From Pseudomonadota bacterium (GTDB taxonomy: Bacteria > Pseudomonadota > Alphaproteobacteria > Rhizobiales > Rhizobiaceae): a DNA stretch of 31,808 nucleotides. The stretch is taken from contig JAEXYH010000035.1 of NCBI GenBank assembly GCA_023451735.1, positions 1 to 31,808 of the forward strand, written 5' to 3'. Shown one piece after another: positions 30,024-31,808 of the stretch. The notes under the pieces were generated by a model. The model was not told the DNA's origin. It saw nothing but the letters and a program-made list of their open reading frames with translations, and did no database searches. The position numbers were made by a program, and so were the translations under genes. Position 1 is the stretch's first letter. Each line of letters starts with the position of its first letter.

Positions 30024-30674
30024 TTAGAATGCACCGGCGCCGAAGTTGCCCCAATTGAAGCGATAGTTCAGGCCAGCTTTGACGGTGTGCTCGTCGTTCC
30101 GGAAACCACCAACTGCCAAAGTGGGGGTCAGGAAAGTCGTCGTGCCGAAATCGTAGTATTGATATTCAATCTTGCCCGACCAATTGCGGTTGAAGAGATA
30201 TTCGATACCGCCGCCGACGGTGTAGCCGTTACGACCTGCGTCGCCCGTGAAGCCGTTGGTGAAGCGCGAGTCAGCCCAGGCGTAACCGCCTTTCACATAA
30301 AGCAAGGTCGGGCCCCATGCCGAACCGAGACGGCCGGTGACCGAACCAAGGCCACGGTTGGCGAAGCTGCTGCTGGTATCGAGGAAGCTGTAGTTCGCTT
30401 CAAGACCGAAGACCCAATTTCCGCCGAACTGGGTATCCCAACCGATCTGACCGCCGCCCATGAAGCGACCATCGACACCGCCGCCGACCAAGTTGTCGGA
30501 GTTGCCGCGGAAAGCGCCGCCGACGTGGCCGCCGATGTAAAAACCGGTCCAATCGTAAACAGCGGCAGGAGCGGCCATTGGAGCCTTGGTGTAGGGGCGG
30601 GCGGCAAGGTCAGCGGCCGAAGCCGATGAGACGCCGAAGATTGCGAGCGCAGTCGCGAGCAGATACTTTTGCAT
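30024..30674 (-). CDS. Omp25/Omp31-type outer-membrane beta-barrel protein
   Basis: 216 residues from ATG 30674 with GGAGA 7 bases upstream. Signal peptide MQKYLLATALAIFGVSSASA, mature start ADLAARPY. The linker YTKAPMAAPAAVYDWTGFYI and GGHVGGAF open an eight-stranded barrel with alternating residues (FVFGLEANYSFLD, LLYVKGGYAWADSRF, YTVGGGIEYLFNRNWSGKIE) and the last strand HTVKAGLNYRFNWG. Rhizobial and Brucella relatives are major outer-membrane proteins that help envelope integrity and host contact. It has its own terminator. Confidence 0.9.
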   Translation of the reverse strand: MQKYLLATALAIFGVSSASAADLAARPYTKAPMAAPAAVYDWTGFYIGGHVGGAFRGNSDNLVGGGVDGRFMGGGQIGWDTQFGGNWVFGLEANYSFLDTSSSFANRGLGSVTGRLGSAWGPTLLYVKGGYAWADSRFTNGFTGDAGRNGYTVGGGIEYLFNRNWSGKIEYQYYDFGTTTFLTPTLAVGGFRNDEHTVKAGLNYRFNWGNFGAGAF

Positions 30675-30833
30675 GATGGTCTCCATTTGAAATCATGGAA
30701 AGACCTTAGAAACATTGTAGCCATACGAGCGTCACCCCTTTGCCACACATGTGTACAATCGCGCGCACAGACTTGTGATGCAATTTTCGGGAACAAAGAA
30801 GTGAGTTGCGAACGTTGTCGCAGCGGCCGCTTG

Positions 30834-31274
30834 TCACCGCGCGTCACGGCTAGGCGTTCTGTCGCCGAGCCGACCTACCGGGGCCACGCTTGCGTTACCG
30901 TTGTCAGGCGATGGAGGCGCAGCATTTGGGTTGGCCATGACGCCAGTGTTCGTGCTGCTGAGTGACTTGGTCGCCGCCGCACCTCCTGGTGACTGACCGT
31001 ACGATGGCGAGCTTGACGAGGACGGCGAAGGGACAGCTTTATTTTCGTTGGTGCCGTTCTCCCGAGTGACCGTGTTCGCATTGCCATTGGTAGCGAGCCC
31101 GGCCTGTCCATTTGCCCCGCTACCGCCCGCCGAGGTGCCGCCGATGGCGGCGCCAGAGCTACTACCTCCCGATCCGCCACCGGAACCGCCGCCTCCGCCT
31201 CCGCCTTGGCCCCATGCTGGGACCGCCGCTGCGATCAATGTTGCGAGGAGTGCTGCTAAGAGGTTGGTTCGCAT
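30834..31274 (-). CDS. Exported Gly/Ser/Asn-rich low-complexity protein
   Basis: 146 residues from ATG 31274 with AGGAGA upstream. Signal peptide MRTNLLAALLATLIAAAVPA (cut near AWG-QG), then a glycine run and a Ser/Asn/Ala-rich disordered body (SSGAAIGGTSAGGSGANGQA, PSPSSSSSPSYGQSPGGAAA). It has no fold to predict. Its composition is akin to the 86-residue exported protein at 29171. A GGAAC-N16-CCTT element lies upstream. Confidence 0.6.
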   Translation of the reverse strand: MRTNLLAALLATLIAAAVPAWGQGGGGGGGSGGGSGGSSSGAAIGGTSAGGSGANGQAGLATNGNANTVTRENGTNENKAVPSPSSSSSPSYGQSPGGAAATKSLSSTNTGVMANPNAAPPSPDNGNASVAPVGRLGDRTPSRDAR

Positions 31275-31296
31275 GGAGATCTCCTATGATCTCGAC

Positions 31297-31321
31297 AAGG
31301 CGACCTTAGCGGATACGTTCC
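31297..31321 (-). promoter_or_regulatory. Possible EcfG-type promoter of the Gly-rich protein
   Basis: On the minus strand GGAAC (31317-31321), 16 bases, CCTT (31297-31300), about 22 bases before ATG 31274. It is the weakest -10 of the set. Confidence 0.4.
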
Positions 31322-31340
31322 GACGGGCCGCGCGGGTTGC

Positions 31341-31607
31341 TCAAGAGTGCAGCTTGCCGGTTGTGTCTGTAACAACGATAGGCCAGCCACCAATCGGTTC
31401 AGCGCTGGCCAGGACAGGCTCTTGCCGAGAGTAGCCGTCCGCAAAGCACCGGAGGGTGTGAATCACGACACGTTCGTTATGTGGCTCAACATAGACAAGG
31501 TTGAGCGGGCGGTCGCAAAGAGGGCAAAGATTGCGGACGAACATAGCGAGCTCGACGTATTGCACTACTTTCCTACCATACGCTGTGCTCCCGAACAGGG
31601 CAATCAT
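31341..31607 (-). CDS. Small zinc-ribbon-like protein
   Basis: 88 residues from ATG 31607, or 68 from ATG 31547 (MFVRNLCPLCDRPLNLVYVE), which is more like the family. One CPLC knuckle is followed by VIHTLRCFADGYSRQEPVL with a lone Cys, so the ribbon is incomplete or uses other ligands. It is similar in style to the zinc ribbons at 26312 and the broken one at 23674. The function is unknown. Confidence 0.55.
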   Translation of the reverse strand: MIALFGSTAYGRKVVQYVELAMFVRNLCPLCDRPLNLVYVEPHNERVVIHTLRCFADGYSRQEPVLASAEPIGGWPIVVTDTTGKLHS

Positions 31608-31684
31608 ATGTAACGGCCTGGCCGCTCGCTTCACGAAGGAGCCGATACTTGCTCAAGAGCGCGGGGCGGCCAACACCAAAGCAA

Positions 31685-31709
31685 AAAGCCCGCCGGTGAG
31701 GCGGGCTTT
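31685..31709. terminator. Bidirectional Rho-independent terminator
   Basis: Perfect 10-bp stem AAAGCCCGCC (31685-31694) / GGCGGGCTTT (31700-31709), loop GGTGA. T-rich tails follow on both strands. It lies 3 bases past the stop of the partial gene at 31713 and serves that gene. Confidence 0.8.
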
Positions 31710-31712
31710 CTT

Positions 31713-31808
31713 TCATTTTTCTGGGTGTCCAGAGCCGGGCGGGGTGGTCTTCGGCTCCTTGCCGTCCTCGATCCGGCCTTCGTTACGAAGGTCGCGGCCC
31801 TCCTGAGC
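31713..31808 (-). CDS. C-terminus of a small hydrophilic protein, cut by the window edge
   Basis: Thirty-one codons open to the window edge: AQEGRDLRNEGRIEDGKEPK then TTPPGSGHPEK and TGA. The charged, repetitive, disordered composition and the terminator right after the stop support a real gene. The family cannot be told. Confidence 0.5.
   Translation of the reverse strand, partial: AQEGRDLRNEGRIEDGKEPKTTPPGSGHPEK

Noticed and set aside
1..31808. CRISPR arrays, tRNA genes and insertion sequences
   Set aside because: No regular direct repeats with spacers, no cloverleaf I could trace and no transposase motif were found by reading; a dedicated scan was not possible.

Overview
The window looks like chromosome of a high-GC alphaproteobacterium of the Bradyrhizobium/Rhodopseudomonas group (Nitrobacteraceae). 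The signs are many small rhizobial-type conserved hypothetical proteins, an HWE histidine kinase, an Omp25/Omp31-type barrel protein, GGAAC-N16 promoters of the EcfG general-stress type, and terminators with AAAGCCCGGC stems. The species assignment is inferred from protein style, not from a search. No rRNA, tRNA, CRISPR array or intact insertion sequence was seen.

Layout. 1-2.5 kb: small stress-type genes (a DUF892/YciF-like ferritin-fold protein, a DUF2934 protein, a small membrane protein, a frameshifted small gene). 2.7-6.7 kb: a light/clock signalling block, with a BLUF photoreceptor facing a kaiC-kaiB-HWE-kinase operon. 7.1-8.4 kb: an exported PQQ-type sorbosone dehydrogenase-like protein. 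9.1-14.1 kb: a CsbD-like gene and a second, Mfd-like transcription-repair helicase, divergent, each with a GGAAC-N16-GGTT promoter, followed by a PhnA-like membrane protein and a 22-residue hydrophobic peptide. 14.4-15.6 kb: a Fic protein with an unusual tandem-dyad operator. 15.9-22.7 kb: a glycoconjugate-type cluster (NodS-like methyltransferase, four glycosyltransferases of three types, an acyl-CoA dehydrogenase homologue, a PIG-L deacetylase, a small unknown protein). 22.7-24 kb: gene decay (a Gfo/Idh/MocA oxidoreductase and a zinc-ribbon gene, both frameshifted). 24-31.8 kb: many small genes, including PilZ, zinc ribbons, an SRAP/YedK abasic-site peptidase, two SANT/Myb-like proteins, secreted low-complexity proteins and an outer-membrane barrel protein.

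How it may work together. Eight promoters share GGAAC followed by exactly 16 bases and a -10 ending in TT, which suggests that much of the window is one general-stress regulon. Within it, the Mfd-like helicase and possibly the SRAP protein are DNA-damage functions. The Kai/BLUF/HWE block could feed light or clock information into the same response, since HWE kinases are known inputs of general-stress signalling in this class; that link is inference. The 15.9-22.7 kb cluster is the best candidate for an undescribed pathway. Its enzyme set (glycosyl transfer, deacetylation, methylation, acyl chemistry) resembles the logic of lipochitooligosaccharide or pseudodisaccharide synthesis, but it lacks the known committed enzymes of those pathways.
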